DNA of 18,494 nt, taken from positions 1-18,494 of the forward strand of contig NMUJ01000009.1 in the NCBI GenBank assembly GCA_002256535.1, read 5' to 3'. A program made the position numbers and the translations under genes. This DNA is from Caldifarciminota bacterium 4484_18. Lineage in GTDB: Bacteria; Hydrothermota; UBA3073; NMUJ01. Under the pieces are notes generated by a model, which saw only the letters and a program-made list of their open reading frames with translations, was not told where the DNA came from and searched no databases. Below are positions 7,822-15,385 of this stretch, one piece after another (within the stretch, counting starts at the first letter, position 1; each line of letters starts with the position of its first letter).

Positions 7822-8277
7822 ATGGAAACCTGTATACATACTCCTATTGGACGGTTGCTTGTAGATTATACAGAAGGAGTAGTCGAACGCATAAGGTTTA
7901 GTGATACCCCAGTGGATTATATAGAGGCTAATTCTAAAGTTATCCACGAGTTACGTGCGTATTTTGCTGGTAAATTGACACAGTTTACGGTGAAACCCAA
8001 ACTCCCCACCAACCCACTACATAGAAAGGTATATGAGGTGTTGCTACAGATACCGTATGGCAAAACGTGCTCATATTCGGAAGTGGCACAACTTGTCGGT
8101 AGCTCCCCACGTGGGGTTGCACGTATAATTGCATGTAATCCCATACCCATAGTTATACCATGCCATCGTGTGATATACAAAACAGGTAATATTGGTGGTT
8201 ACTCGGGTGGTGTTTGGCGTAAACGGTTTCTGTTGGAACTGGAAAGTACTACACTTAACCTACCGTACAGGAGGTGA
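7822..8277 (+). CDS. ogt: Methylated-DNA-[protein]-cysteine S-methyltransferase
   Basis: 151 residues. It repairs O6-alkylguanine by irreversible transfer of the alkyl group to its own cysteine. Seen: 'IPYGKTCSYSEVA' (about 77-89), 'SSPRGVARIIACNPIPIVIP' (DNA-binding helix region) and the active-site motif PCHRV at 113-117 with acceptor Cys114, followed by 'GGYSGG...KRFLLELE' (126-141). The N-terminal part is the short ribonuclease-like domain typical of Ogt. The start is ATG 7822 because GGAGGG lies 8 nt upstream and the product then begins 'METCIHTPIGRL' as expected; earlier in-frame starts would add 11-16 unconserved residues. Its last codons form the ribosome binding site of the next gene, so the two are coupled. 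Confidence 0.93.
   Translation: METCIHTPIGRLLVDYTEGVVERIRFSDTPVDYIEANSKVIHELRAYFAGKLTQFTVKPKLPTNPLHRKVYEVLLQIPYGKTCSYSEVAQLVGSSPRGVARIIACNPIPIVIPCHRVIYKTGNIGGYSGGVWRKRFLLELESTTLNLPYRR
8269..8277 (+). promoter_or_regulatory. Strong Shine-Dalgarno sequence of the YjbQ-family gene
   Basis: AGGAGGTGA at 8269-8277, ending one base before ATG 8279 and overlapping the final codons and stop of ogt. It fixes the start of the YjbQ-family gene and rules out the longer in-frame extension from 8192. Confidence 0.85.
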
Positions 8278-8278
8278 C

Positions 8279-8695
8279 ATGCGTGTTTATACAAAAGAAC
8301 TTACACTCAGTACGTCACAACATCAACAACTCATAGACATAACGCAAGAGGTAACCGCTATCATCAAATCATCCGGTATCAAAAACGGCATATGTAATGT
8401 ATTCGCACCGCACGCCACCGCCGGTATTATATTGAACGAGAGCGCCGACCCCAACATTGCGGTAGACTTTTTCAACGCAATTAACCGCGCCATACCGGAA
8501 CGTGCAGGTTACCTACACGATAGGATCGATAGCAATGCAGCCGCTCACATAAAATCTGCCATAGTGGGTGCAGGTAAAATAATACCCGTGGTTGAGGGTA
8601 GGTTGATATTAGGTACCTGGCAAGCTATCATGTTTGTTGAACTCGATGGCCCCCGTGGCCACCGTAGGATAGTTGTACAAGTTATGGGTGAATAG
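8279..8695 (+). CDS. YjbQ family (UPF0047) protein
   Basis: 138 residues, the usual length. YjbQ-family proteins are small trimeric enzymes with weak thiamine-phosphate synthase activity; the physiological role is uncertain. Family motifs visible: 'PHATAGIILNESADPNIAVD' (about residues 43-62), 'HDRIDSNAAAHIKSAIVG' (about 80-97) and 'GRLILGTWQAIMFVELDGPR' (about 108-127), with the conserved histidines and acidic residues of the putative active site. It starts one base after the ogt stop, with a strong Shine-Dalgarno sequence inside ogt. It converges on the toastrack gene with only 3 bp between stops. Confidence 0.93.
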   Translation: MRVYTKELTLSTSQHQQLIDITQEVTAIIKSSGIKNGICNVFAPHATAGIILNESADPNIAVDFFNAINRAIPERAGYLHDRIDSNAAAHIKSAIVGAGKIIPVVEGRLILGTWQAIMFVELDGPRGHRRIVVQVMGE

Positions 8696-8698
8696 CTA

Positions 8699-9436
8699 TC
8701 AAATGTTTCTGTAGCGTTGTAGCCTGACGCGGTTGAGTGCACCCTCAACTTTGATCCTAACCTGTGGTGTCGGATGTACAATCTGCGTATCTCCTGTGAG
8801 GAAACCCTCAGTGGTCAGTTGTATATCTAATTCAGTAGGTGCCTTCACTGTGATTTTGCTCAACGCAGTTGCAATATGTATATCGCAGGTATCACTCCAG
8901 TCACCATTTAGTGATAAAGTTAGGTTGCTCACCCCACAGTTGATATCCAACAGCTTGGGACTTATGTTACCTAAATCTTCAATTGTTAACTTAGCAGCAC
9001 CTACATTTAATTCCATAGCTTCCACAGATGCACGTCCTGTACAGCTTAACCTACCCTTTATGGCACCGGTATTGAGTTCAAATCGTGTAATGGTGAGCTC
9101 ACCCAGATCGATATCAAACCGTGCTGCACCGAAGTTGAGCTCAACCTCCATCGCCATGTTGGGTGGTAAGTACACATCAAATTCAGGTGTTTCATGCCAA
9201 TCAATTAGCTTGACATCCTTCAACCCTATATACACCCTATCTGCCTTGAGGGTCAATTTAACCTTCTCTGCAATATGTTCAGAACAGTATTTGTGGAACT
9301 CTATCTTACCGGGTGTACCCTTTTTGATGTTGATCCTACCCACAAGTGCTATTTCTACATGTAAGGGCGGTGTTACATTTTTAACCTCCAAAACTTCTGT
9401 AGTATCAATCATACCTAACATCAACAATGCGATCAT
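8699..9436 (-). CDS. Secreted or surface 'toastrack' beta-repeat protein (DUF4097/LiaF-C-like)
   Basis: 245 residues. A short hydrophobic N-terminus (MIALLMLGM) suggests a minimal signal peptide. The body shows a repeating beta rhythm with 'LNFGAARFDIDLGEL', 'ELNTGAIKGRLSC', 'ELNVGAAKLTIEDL' and 'DINCGVSNLTLSL'. This is the N-x-G-A/V-x-x-x-L/I pattern of single-sheet toastrack or beta-roll domains found in DUF4097 and LiaF-like proteins. Such domains often act in envelope stress sensing, but no partner regulator is present here. The start is ATG 9436, preceded by GGAGGTGA (9446-9439, minus strand); an upstream in-frame GTG at 9442 overlaps that site. Function is not established. Confidence 0.75.
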   Translation of the reverse strand: MIALLMLGMIDTTEVLEVKNVTPPLHVEIALVGRINIKKGTPGKIEFHKYCSEHIAEKVKLTLKADRVYIGLKDVKLIDWHETPEFDVYLPPNMAMEVELNFGAARFDIDLGELTITRFELNTGAIKGRLSCTGRASVEAMELNVGAAKLTIEDLGNISPKLLDINCGVSNLTLSLNGDWSDTCDIHIATALSKITVKAPTELDIQLTTEGFLTGDTQIVHPTPQVRIKVEGALNRVRLQRYRNI

Positions 9437-9438
9437 CT

Positions 9439-9446
9439 TCACCTCC
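9439..9446 (-). promoter_or_regulatory. Shine-Dalgarno sequence of the toastrack gene
   Basis: GGAGGTGA on the minus strand, ending 2 nt before ATG 9436 (core GGAGG to ATG spacing 5 nt). It decides the start in favour of ATG 9436 over GTG 9442. Confidence 0.8.
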
Positions 9447-9463
9447 GGTTATGTACAGCTATA

Positions 9464-9491
9464 AATGTATCCTATATCCAGGTAAAGTCAA
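9464..9491 (-). promoter_or_regulatory. Putative promoter of the toastrack gene
   Basis: On the minus strand, TTGACT (9491-9486), a 16-nt spacer and TACATT (9469-9464). The start would fall near 9457, giving a leader of about 20 nt that contains the Shine-Dalgarno sequence. It lies in the 93-bp divergent region shared with the transporter gene. Confidence 0.4.
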
Positions 9492-9494
9492 ACC

Positions 9495-9521
9495 TTGCCC
9501 AGTAGGGGGTTGACGTATCTT
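9495..9521 (+). promoter_or_regulatory. Possible leaderless promoter of the SLC13 transporter
   Basis: TTGCCC (9495-9500), a 15-nt spacer, TATCTT (9516-9521), 8 nt, then ATG 9530. It is a weak match, listed because its geometry matches the other leaderless promoters here. The better TTGACG at 9510-9515 is too close to the ATG to be a -35 box. Confidence 0.3.
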
Positions 9522-9529
9522 AATCTATC

Positions 9530-10840
9530 ATGTGGCGTAAGATACTGCCAGTTGTTGTGGCACTGGTTGTTTTTACTTTAACGCTACGGGTGACGGTGTT
9601 CAATCTACCACAACGTATTGCACTTGGTATATTAGGGATTGCAGTAATATTGTGGGTTACTGAGGTTATACCACTTTATGTTACGTCGTTCATTATACTG
9701 TTGCTTACCACAACAGTGTTGGCACGCAGCTTGCAAATGGAGTTTAAGCCTTTCCTTCATGCGTTCTTCTCACCAATCCTGTTACTGTTCCTGGGTGGTT
9801 TCGTGCTCGCACGTGCCATGCATGTATATGAGGTTGAGGAGCTAATCGCAAACACTATATTGCGTCATGTAGGTAAACGTCCTTACCCCGTATTGTTAGG
9901 CTTTATGGTGACGACTGCATTTTTATCGATGTGGATGTCGAATACTGCTTCCACAGCACTTATGTTGGCGGTCGCATTACCTGTGATCAAGCATGCGAAG
10001 GAGTTCAGCAAATCGATAGTTTTAGGCATACCGTTTGCTGCAAGCATAGGCGGTATGTGCACACCTATAGGGACGCCACCCAATGCAATAGCGATTGCAG
10101 CACTCAGGGAAGCAGGTTACCCGGTGCTGTTCATTGAGTGGATGGCAAGAAGCTTACCCGTTGGATTACTGGGTATATTTATCACCTCTGTTGTACTGTA
10201 TACGTTTTATCGACCGACGATCACCGAGATACCGGTTACTATCAAACGTATCAGCATAGAACGTAACGGTAAATTTACGCTCGCTGTGCTGATACTCACC
10301 ATAGTGTTGTGGCTTACGACAAGACTACATGGGGTATCTTCACATATCGTGGCGCTCATCCCTGTAATGATATTCTTTGGTACAGGGTTATTGAAACGCG
10401 ACGATTTTCGTAACCTTGAATGGGATATATTGATGTTGATGGGAGGTGGATTAGCGCTTGGTGAAGCCATCCGTGTTACCGGACTTGGCACCCGTATTGT
10501 TGAACTACTGGGTATCGGCAATTTCTCACCCTTTATGGTGCTGGTAACGTTTTTGATTATCACCACAGTGTTATCTAATTTTATGTCGAATACGTCAGCG
10601 ACTGCGGTCATCATACCATTGGCTATGGCATGTACAGGGTTATTACCGATATTACCGATCGCTATTGCATTGGCTGCATCTACTGCTATGTCGTTACCTA
10701 TAAGTACACCGCCCAATGCTATTGCGTATGGATCAGGTTATATTAAAATTAAGGATATGGCAGTAGCGGGTACATTGATAGGTGTGTTTATCCTCATAAT
10801 TATAGGTATAAGTGCCATGAGTTGGTGGAGGTTATTCTGA
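9530..10840 (+). CDS. DASS/SLC13-family sodium:anion (dicarboxylate/sulfate) symporter
   Basis: 436 residues with about 11 hydrophobic segments. The family is an inverted-repeat elevator transporter that moves di- or tricarboxylates or sulfate with Na+. The two substrate/sodium-binding signatures are both present: SNT at 137-139 ('MSNTAST') with 'PIGTPPN' at 179-185, and SNT at 353-355 ('MSNTSAT') with 'PISTPPN' at 390-396. This gives the expected internal repeat, so the length and core are intact. The substrate cannot be read from the sequence. No Shine-Dalgarno sequence precedes ATG 9530; the mRNA may be leaderless. The stop overlaps the ATG of the zinc-ribbon gene (TGATG). Confidence 0.9.
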   Translation: MWRKILPVVVALVVFTLTLRVTVFNLPQRIALGILGIAVILWVTEVIPLYVTSFIILLLTTTVLARSLQMEFKPFLHAFFSPILLLFLGGFVLARAMHVYEVEELIANTILRHVGKRPYPVLLGFMVTTAFLSMWMSNTASTALMLAVALPVIKHAKEFSKSIVLGIPFAASIGGMCTPIGTPPNAIAIAALREAGYPVLFIEWMARSLPVGLLGIFITSVVLYTFYRPTITEIPVTIKRISIERNGKFTLAVLILTIVLWLTTRLHGVSSHIVALIPVMIFFGTGLLKRDDFRNLEWDILMLMGGGLALGEAIRVTGLGTRIVELLGIGNFSPFMVLVTFLIITTVLSNFMSNTSATAVIIPLAMACTGLLPILPIAIALAASTAMSLPISTPPNAIAYGSGYIKIKDMAVAGTLIGVFILIIIGISAMSWWRLF

Positions 10841-11187
10841 TGGCCAAAATAAGTGTCAAAAAAGAGACATGCCCCAACTGTGGGGCAACCACTGTTGAGA
10901 ATATCGTCCGTATTGCACGTGGTGAACCCATAAAAGTTTATGTAAGGTGTACCAAATGTGGTGCATTTGTCGCCCGCTATAGGGTGTCACGCTATACGTC
11001 GGATAAACCGTACGAATCACTGCTACAGATTGTACGTACCGCATATCCGGATGGTAGGTTTGCAACAAAGGAGTTAGAGGCCTTTTCGGATGAGGTGAAC
11101 CGCGAGTTCAACGAAACCATACAGTTGGTGGAGAAGCTACCCGATATACGTAGGTTGGAAGAGATCATCGGCGAATCCGAACCATAG
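10840..11187 (+). CDS. Small zinc-ribbon protein of unknown function
   Basis: 115 residues. The start is ATG 10840, overlapping the transporter stop, with GGAGG (10827-10831) 8 nt upstream; earlier in-frame starts lie inside the transporter and lack this site. The N-terminus has a zinc ribbon with C11PNC14G and C37TKC40G, followed by 'AFVARYRVSRYTSDKPYESLL'. The C-terminal half is helical and charged. Coupling to the transporter suggests co-expression, but a direct functional link is not implied by the sequence. I do not recognise a named family; nucleic-acid binding or a metal-stabilised adaptor are the obvious options. Confidence 0.8.
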   Translation: MAKISVKKETCPNCGATTVENIVRIARGEPIKVYVRCTKCGAFVARYRVSRYTSDKPYESLLQIVRTAYPDGRFATKELEAFSDEVNREFNETIQLVEKLPDIRRLEEIIGESEP

Positions 11188-11213
11188 CGTAGATTTATGC
11201 ACCCTCTATAATA

Positions 11214-11240
11214 TTGTTTTTGAGGTGTCAGGGTTATTTT
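11214..11240 (+). promoter_or_regulatory. Putative leaderless promoter of the GH38 locus
   Basis: TTGTTT (11214-11219), a 15-nt spacer, TATTTT (11235-11240), 5 nt, then ATG 11246. A perfect TATAAT at 11207-11212 is an alternative -10 box; it would start transcription near 11219 and could serve the in-frame GTG at 11225. Confidence 0.35.
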
Positions 11241-11245
11241 ATATC

Positions 11246-13530
11246 ATGTTCTTGTTAGTGAAAGGACGTAGCCTACCCTTCCCATACGGTATATTTCATA
11301 ACATTGCACACTTAGTTGTTAAGCTTACACTCAATAATGGTGATACACAGTATTTGCCGTTGAAGCTACCCACATCTGCATACCGTAGCTCACCTTATGG
11401 TGGGATAAAAGATGGAGATTACTGGCTATATGCTATACCCGTACCTAAAGGGGTGCAAGGTTTTGAGATATTATATACTGAACTGATGCCGGTGGAGATA
11501 AAAGATGCCAAGCTTATAGATACGATACCTGATGAACTCCTTACACGAGTACTGCCACCACCACTTAGATACAAACCGATAGACTTTAAGAAAGTTGACA
11601 CCATCACGTATGAATTTGAGCTATACGTCGATCCATCATATGAGCTGGTTTTCATCGAACCCGGCACCTCTCAGCTTGGATATATGATATTGAACGACCT
11701 ACCCGTGAGTGCAATAGAAGGGGTGGCCACAGAGGTACCGGTTTTCGATCGCGGTATGTTGCATGGTAAGGTCGTCCTTCCTAAAGGTGGTGAACTACGT
11801 AAGTTATTTCTGAGGGTTGAGGCCGATCCCCATATCAGGTTCTATCGCCAGATGATATCAGAAACCATACACGTACCGAAGAATATAAAGTATCTAATAC
11901 CCCAATCCCATATAGATGTGGCCTGGTTATGGCCTGAAGCCGATACCAAGATAAAGGTGCTGACAACATTAGGTAACGTGTTCAACTTACAGAAGCAGTT
12001 TGATTTTAAATTCATATTGTCTACACCACTGTATTTGGAGTGGATCGAATCGCACAACCCCAAGTATTTAAGTAAAGTCAAATCTGCCAATATAGAGCCT
12101 GTTGGTGCGATGCTCGTAGAGGCTGACGTTAACTTACCGTTGGGTGAGACCATACTGCGGCAACTGGAGCTGGGTAAGCAACTCTGGCATGATATGTTTA
12201 ATACACATGTACGTATCGATTGGCTACTCGATAGTTTCGGCTACCCACGTACGTTACCTAAGTTATACAGGTTGGCGGGTATCGATTTTATGTTTACAGC
12301 TAAACTGGATTGGCGTACGGAGACAACTTTCCCATACCGTATATTCAGGTGGCGTGGCGACAACGGTAGTGAAATCGTGGTACTCAACGGTAGGTTACGT
12401 GAACAGCTGATGTATCTCAACGAATCCGACAGTATCGAGCTATTGGCATTTGGTCGTGGTGATGCTGGTGGCGGACCCACGATATATGACTTTTGGGCAG
12501 CTGAGATTATCGAGGCAACAAATCCTATCACTAAATTGAGCACCGTTGAAACCGCAATGAAAGACATAGAGAAGCTACATGATAAGCTACCGGTTTGGGA
12601 TGACGAACTGTACATTGAAACACATCGTGCCACATACACAACAGGTTGGACGATCAAACATTTATTCCGTATATCCCGCAGCTACAAGTTTTTGACGATA
12701 CACGGCAGCCCCTTGATGCATGGAACATACGTAAACCTGGCGATCCACTTGCTGAGATATCGGAAACCCATGATACAAACCAACCCAATACGATCCATTA
12801 CGAGATTGGTCACCATTCATCAGCTGAGCTACGTGTTACGAAACTATCGGCTGGCCTTGTGAGGCTCGATTTACAGATAGATTGGCACGACCGTGAACGT
12901 CTGTTGAAGCTAAGGTTTCCGTTGAAATTCGAGCCCATAAAGTTCATCTGTGGCAAACCTTATGGATGTCAGGCATACCCAGTACAGCCGATCACCGGGT
13001 ACGATAAGGCGAAGTGGGAGGTATGTTTTATCGATTGGTTGGTTGCCCAGGGTGCATCCGAAGGTACCGCTATCATAAGTGCTGCACGTAATGGGGTGGA
13101 TTTCATCACCCGTGTGCCACGAGTTACAATAACAAAAGGACCGATGTTCCCCGATCCCACAATTGACACCGGTAGGATGGGGTTCACGTTCTGGATATAC
13201 GGGTATGAAGGTGACTGGCTTGCTGCACGGATACCTGAACTTGCGAGGAGGTTGCTATTCCCGAGATTTAAAACTATAGGTAGGCCAAAAGTGGGCAGTT
13301 TCATCGTCGAAGCTATAAGGCCGACCAAAGATGGGTTCATCCTGCATCTGTTTGAACCCTATGGTAGACAATGTCGTGGTAGATTGATGTTAAACCGCAA
13401 CAACTACATTGCATATGAATGCGATCTATGGGGTAACCCCAGATCCGCCACAAGTCGGGTCTCGGACGAATTAGAGGTTATACTACGGGCATCCGAGGTC
13501 AAAGCTATCAAATTAAATATCGTAAAGTAA
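11246..13530 (+). pseudogene. GH38 alpha-mannosidase, disrupted by a large internal deletion and frameshift
   Basis: GH38 enzymes are zinc-dependent retaining alpha-mannosidases. The first part (11246 to about 12680) has an N-terminal beta domain and the catalytic barrel: 'QSHIDVAWLWP' with zinc ligands His222 and Asp224, 'LSTPLYLEW', 'EADVNLPLGE', 'WLLDSFGYPRTLPKL' with nucleophile Asp329, then 'GDAGGGPT' and 'LYIETHRATYTTGWTIKHLF'. Homology then moves to another frame at about 12670-12700 and resumes at 'LQVFDDTRQPLDAWNI', 'LQIDWHDRERLLKLRFPL', 'FPDPTIDTGRMGFTFWIY', ending at 13530. Missing are roughly 200-250 residues: the helical bundle with the 'NQFHD'-type motif that carries the fourth zinc ligand, and part of the C-terminal domain. 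The first frame runs on without homology to a TGA at 12860. Neither fragment should be a complete enzyme. An in-frame GTG at 11225 is an alternative start. Confidence 0.88.
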
Positions 13531-13538
13531 CATCAATA

Positions 13539-13566
13539 TTGACCTTTTATATATGTCATGTAAAAT
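13539..13566 (+). promoter_or_regulatory. Putative leaderless promoter of the ATPase/TOPRIM-like cassette
   Basis: TTGACC (13539-13544), a 16-nt spacer, TAAAAT (13561-13566), 7 nt, then ATG 13574. It supports 13574 rather than the in-frame ATG at 13553 as the start of the ATPase. It is the best-matching promoter in the window. Confidence 0.5.
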
Positions 13567-13573
13567 TAATAGG

Positions 13574-14812
13574 ATGGTTATAGAAAGACTTAAAGTTAGA
13601 AACTTTAAAAGTTTTAAGGAACTCGATATTGAGCTCAACGATCTTAACGTGTTGATAGGTCCGAACGCATCCGGTAAGTCAAATTTTGTACAAATATTTA
13701 GGTTCTTGAAGGACATAGTATGCCATGGATTAGACAATGCAGTATCGCTGCGGGGAGGGGTTGAGTATCTACGAAATATGAATATTGGAGCTTCAAAGGA
13801 TTTCTATCTCGGATTACATCTAAAAGGTACATTCGAGCCTTTTCCTTTGTCCAAATCTATGGTGAAAATAGAGCCATACGAGGTAATCTATGAGTTTGCG
13901 TTAAAGTTCAAGAAGAGAAGTCCACGGTTCAATGTATCCAAAGATATTATGAGGCTTAAATGTAGGTTTATCCAGCCCAAAGGGGATAAAGCTGCCCCAT
14001 ATGTGGAAACAGGTGAAATCACAGTATCCCGTATTGATAATAAATTGAGATATGGAATATCTGGATTAACCCGCATTTCTGTATCCGACAGAGATATATT
14101 TCCGCCATTTCTGAAAAAGCTAAAGCTACCGAGAAGCAACCTATTGCTCAGTATACCTATCATCTACCATCCTTGGCTATCATTGTTTGATCTATTACTG
14201 AATATATCTATATACGACATCGATCCAAAGCTACCGAAAAGAGCTACTCCGATCACAGGTAAAGTTGAGCTTGAAGAAGATGGTAGCAACCTATCGATCG
14301 TACTACGGAATATCATCAAAAATAAGGCGGAACGCACAAAATTGTTCAATTTAGTCAAAGATCTGTTACCGTTTATTGAGGATCTCGATGTTGAGAAGTT
14401 TGCCGCTAAATCGTTAATGTTCAAGTTACGTGAGTGTTACTTTAGAAATGAATATCTACCAGCATCATTGATATCCGATGGCACAATAAACATCACAGCC
14501 TTGATCATTGCACTATATTTCGAAAGAAAACCACTCGTTATAATTGAAGAACCCGAACGTAATATACACCCTTATCTTATTGCAAAGCTCATGGAGATGA
14601 TAAAAGATGCGTCACGCAGTAAACAGATCATATTGACCACACACAACCCTGAGATAGTTAAATACACGGAAATAGAGAACCTGTTGTTAGTATCACGTGA
14701 CGAATATGGATTTTCGAGAATATCCAGACCCATCGACAGAGAAGATGTGAAAACCTTTTTAACCAACGAAGTTGGTATCGAAGAGCTTTATGTCCAAAAT
14801 CTACTAAGTTAA
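13574..14812 (+). CDS. AAA-family SMC-like ATPase (AAA_15/AAA_21, OLD-type), first gene of a candidate defence cassette
   Basis: 412 residues from ATG 13574, giving the usual N-terminus 'MVIERLKVRNFKSF'. Walker A 'GPNASGKSN' at 29-37; signature-like 'LISDGT' at about 296-301; Walker B 'PLVIIEEPE' at about 320-328 followed by 'NIHP'; H-loop 'TTHNPE' at about 355-361. The middle (about 40-290) is variable, as in ABC-type ATPases of OLD, PARIS (AriA) and related anti-phage systems. The second gene follows after 8 bp. Arginine is coded by AGA about half the time here, against a single AGA in the much longer MutL-like gene, which suggests horizontal acquisition. ATP binding is well supported. The defence role is inferred from architecture only. 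Confidence 0.85.
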   Translation: MVIERLKVRNFKSFKELDIELNDLNVLIGPNASGKSNFVQIFRFLKDIVCHGLDNAVSLRGGVEYLRNMNIGASKDFYLGLHLKGTFEPFPLSKSMVKIEPYEVIYEFALKFKKRSPRFNVSKDIMRLKCRFIQPKGDKAAPYVETGEITVSRIDNKLRYGISGLTRISVSDRDIFPPFLKKLKLPRSNLLLSIPIIYHPWLSLFDLLLNISIYDIDPKLPKRATPITGKVELEEDGSNLSIVLRNIIKNKAERTKLFNLVKDLLPFIEDLDVEKFAAKSLMFKLRECYFRNEYLPASLISDGTINITALIIALYFERKPLVIIEEPERNIHPYLIAKLMEMIKDASRSKQIILTTHNPEIVKYTEIENLLLVSRDEYGFSRISRPIDREDVKTFLTNEVGIEELYVQNLLS

Positions 14813-14820
14813 TATGGACT

Positions 14821-15348
14821 ATGACATGCAAGGGATTGTACGTTTTTGTTGAAGGTCCAGATGATGAGCGATTTTTCAAAAGAATTGCAGAGCTAAGTTT
14901 GCAACACAAGTATGCATTTGTACATATCATAAAGCATGCAAAATTAAAGAAAGATAAGATCGACAATCACCTCCGTGCTATAAAATCTATGGAGGCACAC
15001 TATATTTATGTTGTGGATATCAACGACTCCCCTTGTGTAACAGCTAAAAAATGCAAGCTACAGATGATGTTGAAAAACATCGACCCAGAGAATATACTCG
15101 TTGTGATAAAAGAAATAGAAAGCTGGTACTTGGCAGGGTTAGATGATCACGCTTGCATAACTTTGGATTTAAAACCTTGCACCCTCACAGATGGTATTAC
15201 GAAGGAACAATTTAATAGTTTAATTCCTAAGAAATTCGACTCCCGAGTTAATTTCATGATAGAGATTCTGAAAATATTTTCGATCGAAACAGCAAAAACA
15301 AAAAATAGATCATTCCGATATTTCATTGAAAAGTACGACTGTGAATAA
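14821..15348 (+). CDS. Small TOPRIM-like protein (DUF4276/DUF4435-type), partner of the ATPase
   Basis: 175 residues. It begins 'GLYVFVEGPDDERFFKRI': a TOPRIM-style N-terminal strand and acidic residue (Glu11) with the D-E-R-F pattern shared by DUF4276 and DUF4435 proteins. 'YIYVVDIND' (Asp66, Asp69) fits the DxD-type second motif in modified form, and 'VVIKEIESWYLAG' (Glu98, Glu100 at the end of a strand) matches the E-x-E-x-W-[FY]-L-A motif of DUF4276. 'KNRSFRYFIEKYDC' closes the protein. In related pairs such proteins supply nuclease or effector activity under control of the ATPase. It is separated by 8 bp from the ATPase, has no clear Shine-Dalgarno sequence, and is AT-rich. Which family it belongs to, and whether it cuts nucleic acid, is not shown by the sequence. 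Confidence 0.72.
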   Translation: MTCKGLYVFVEGPDDERFFKRIAELSLQHKYAFVHIIKHAKLKKDKIDNHLRAIKSMEAHYIYVVDINDSPCVTAKKCKLQMMLKNIDPENILVVIKEIESWYLAGLDDHACITLDLKPCTLTDGITKEQFNSLIPKKFDSRVNFMIEILKIFSIETAKTKNRSFRYFIEKYDCE

Positions 15349-15366
15349 CCCAATGTGATTCAAATC

Positions 15367-15385
15367 CCCTCCTGTGAGGGTTCTT
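15367..15385 (+). terminator. Short hairpin followed by TTCTT, possible terminator of the ATPase cassette
   Basis: CCCTC (15367-15371), loop CTGT, GAGGG (15376-15380), then TTCTTTG. It lies 19 bp after the TOPRIM-like stop. The stem is short and the T-tract is imperfect. Its 3' half, GAGGGTTCTT, is identical to the 3' arm of the hairpin before ogt. Confidence 0.4.

Noticed and set aside
8192..8278. N-terminal extension of the YjbQ-family gene into ogt
   Set aside because: AGGAGGTGA directly before ATG 8279 and the family's usual start place the beginning at 8279.
8733..9464. A 243-codon open frame on the plus strand opposite the toastrack gene
   Set aside because: It mirrors the minus-strand gene, has no ribosome binding site, and its translation is low-complexity Ser/Leu/Thr. 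The minus-strand gene has a strong Shine-Dalgarno sequence and a clear repeat structure.
10207..10716. A 169-codon open frame on the minus strand within the SLC13 gene
   Set aside because: It is a shadow of the transporter, whose two SNT and TPPN signatures are unmistakable; no start signal is present.
12670..12700. Programmed frameshift in the GH38 gene
   Set aside because: Homology skips a whole domain at the switch, which needs a deletion rather than recoding.
13553..13573. Earlier ATG for the ATPase at 13553
   Set aside because: It would add seven residues ahead of the conserved MVIERLKVRNFKSF and overlap the region expected for the -10 box; the promoter fits ATG 13574.
15350..15380. 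tRNA 3' half (GATTCAAATCCC looks like a T-arm) or attachment site beside the ATPase cassette
   Set aside because: The bases on either side of TTCAAAT do not pair as a T-stem, and no acceptor or anticodon arm precedes it.
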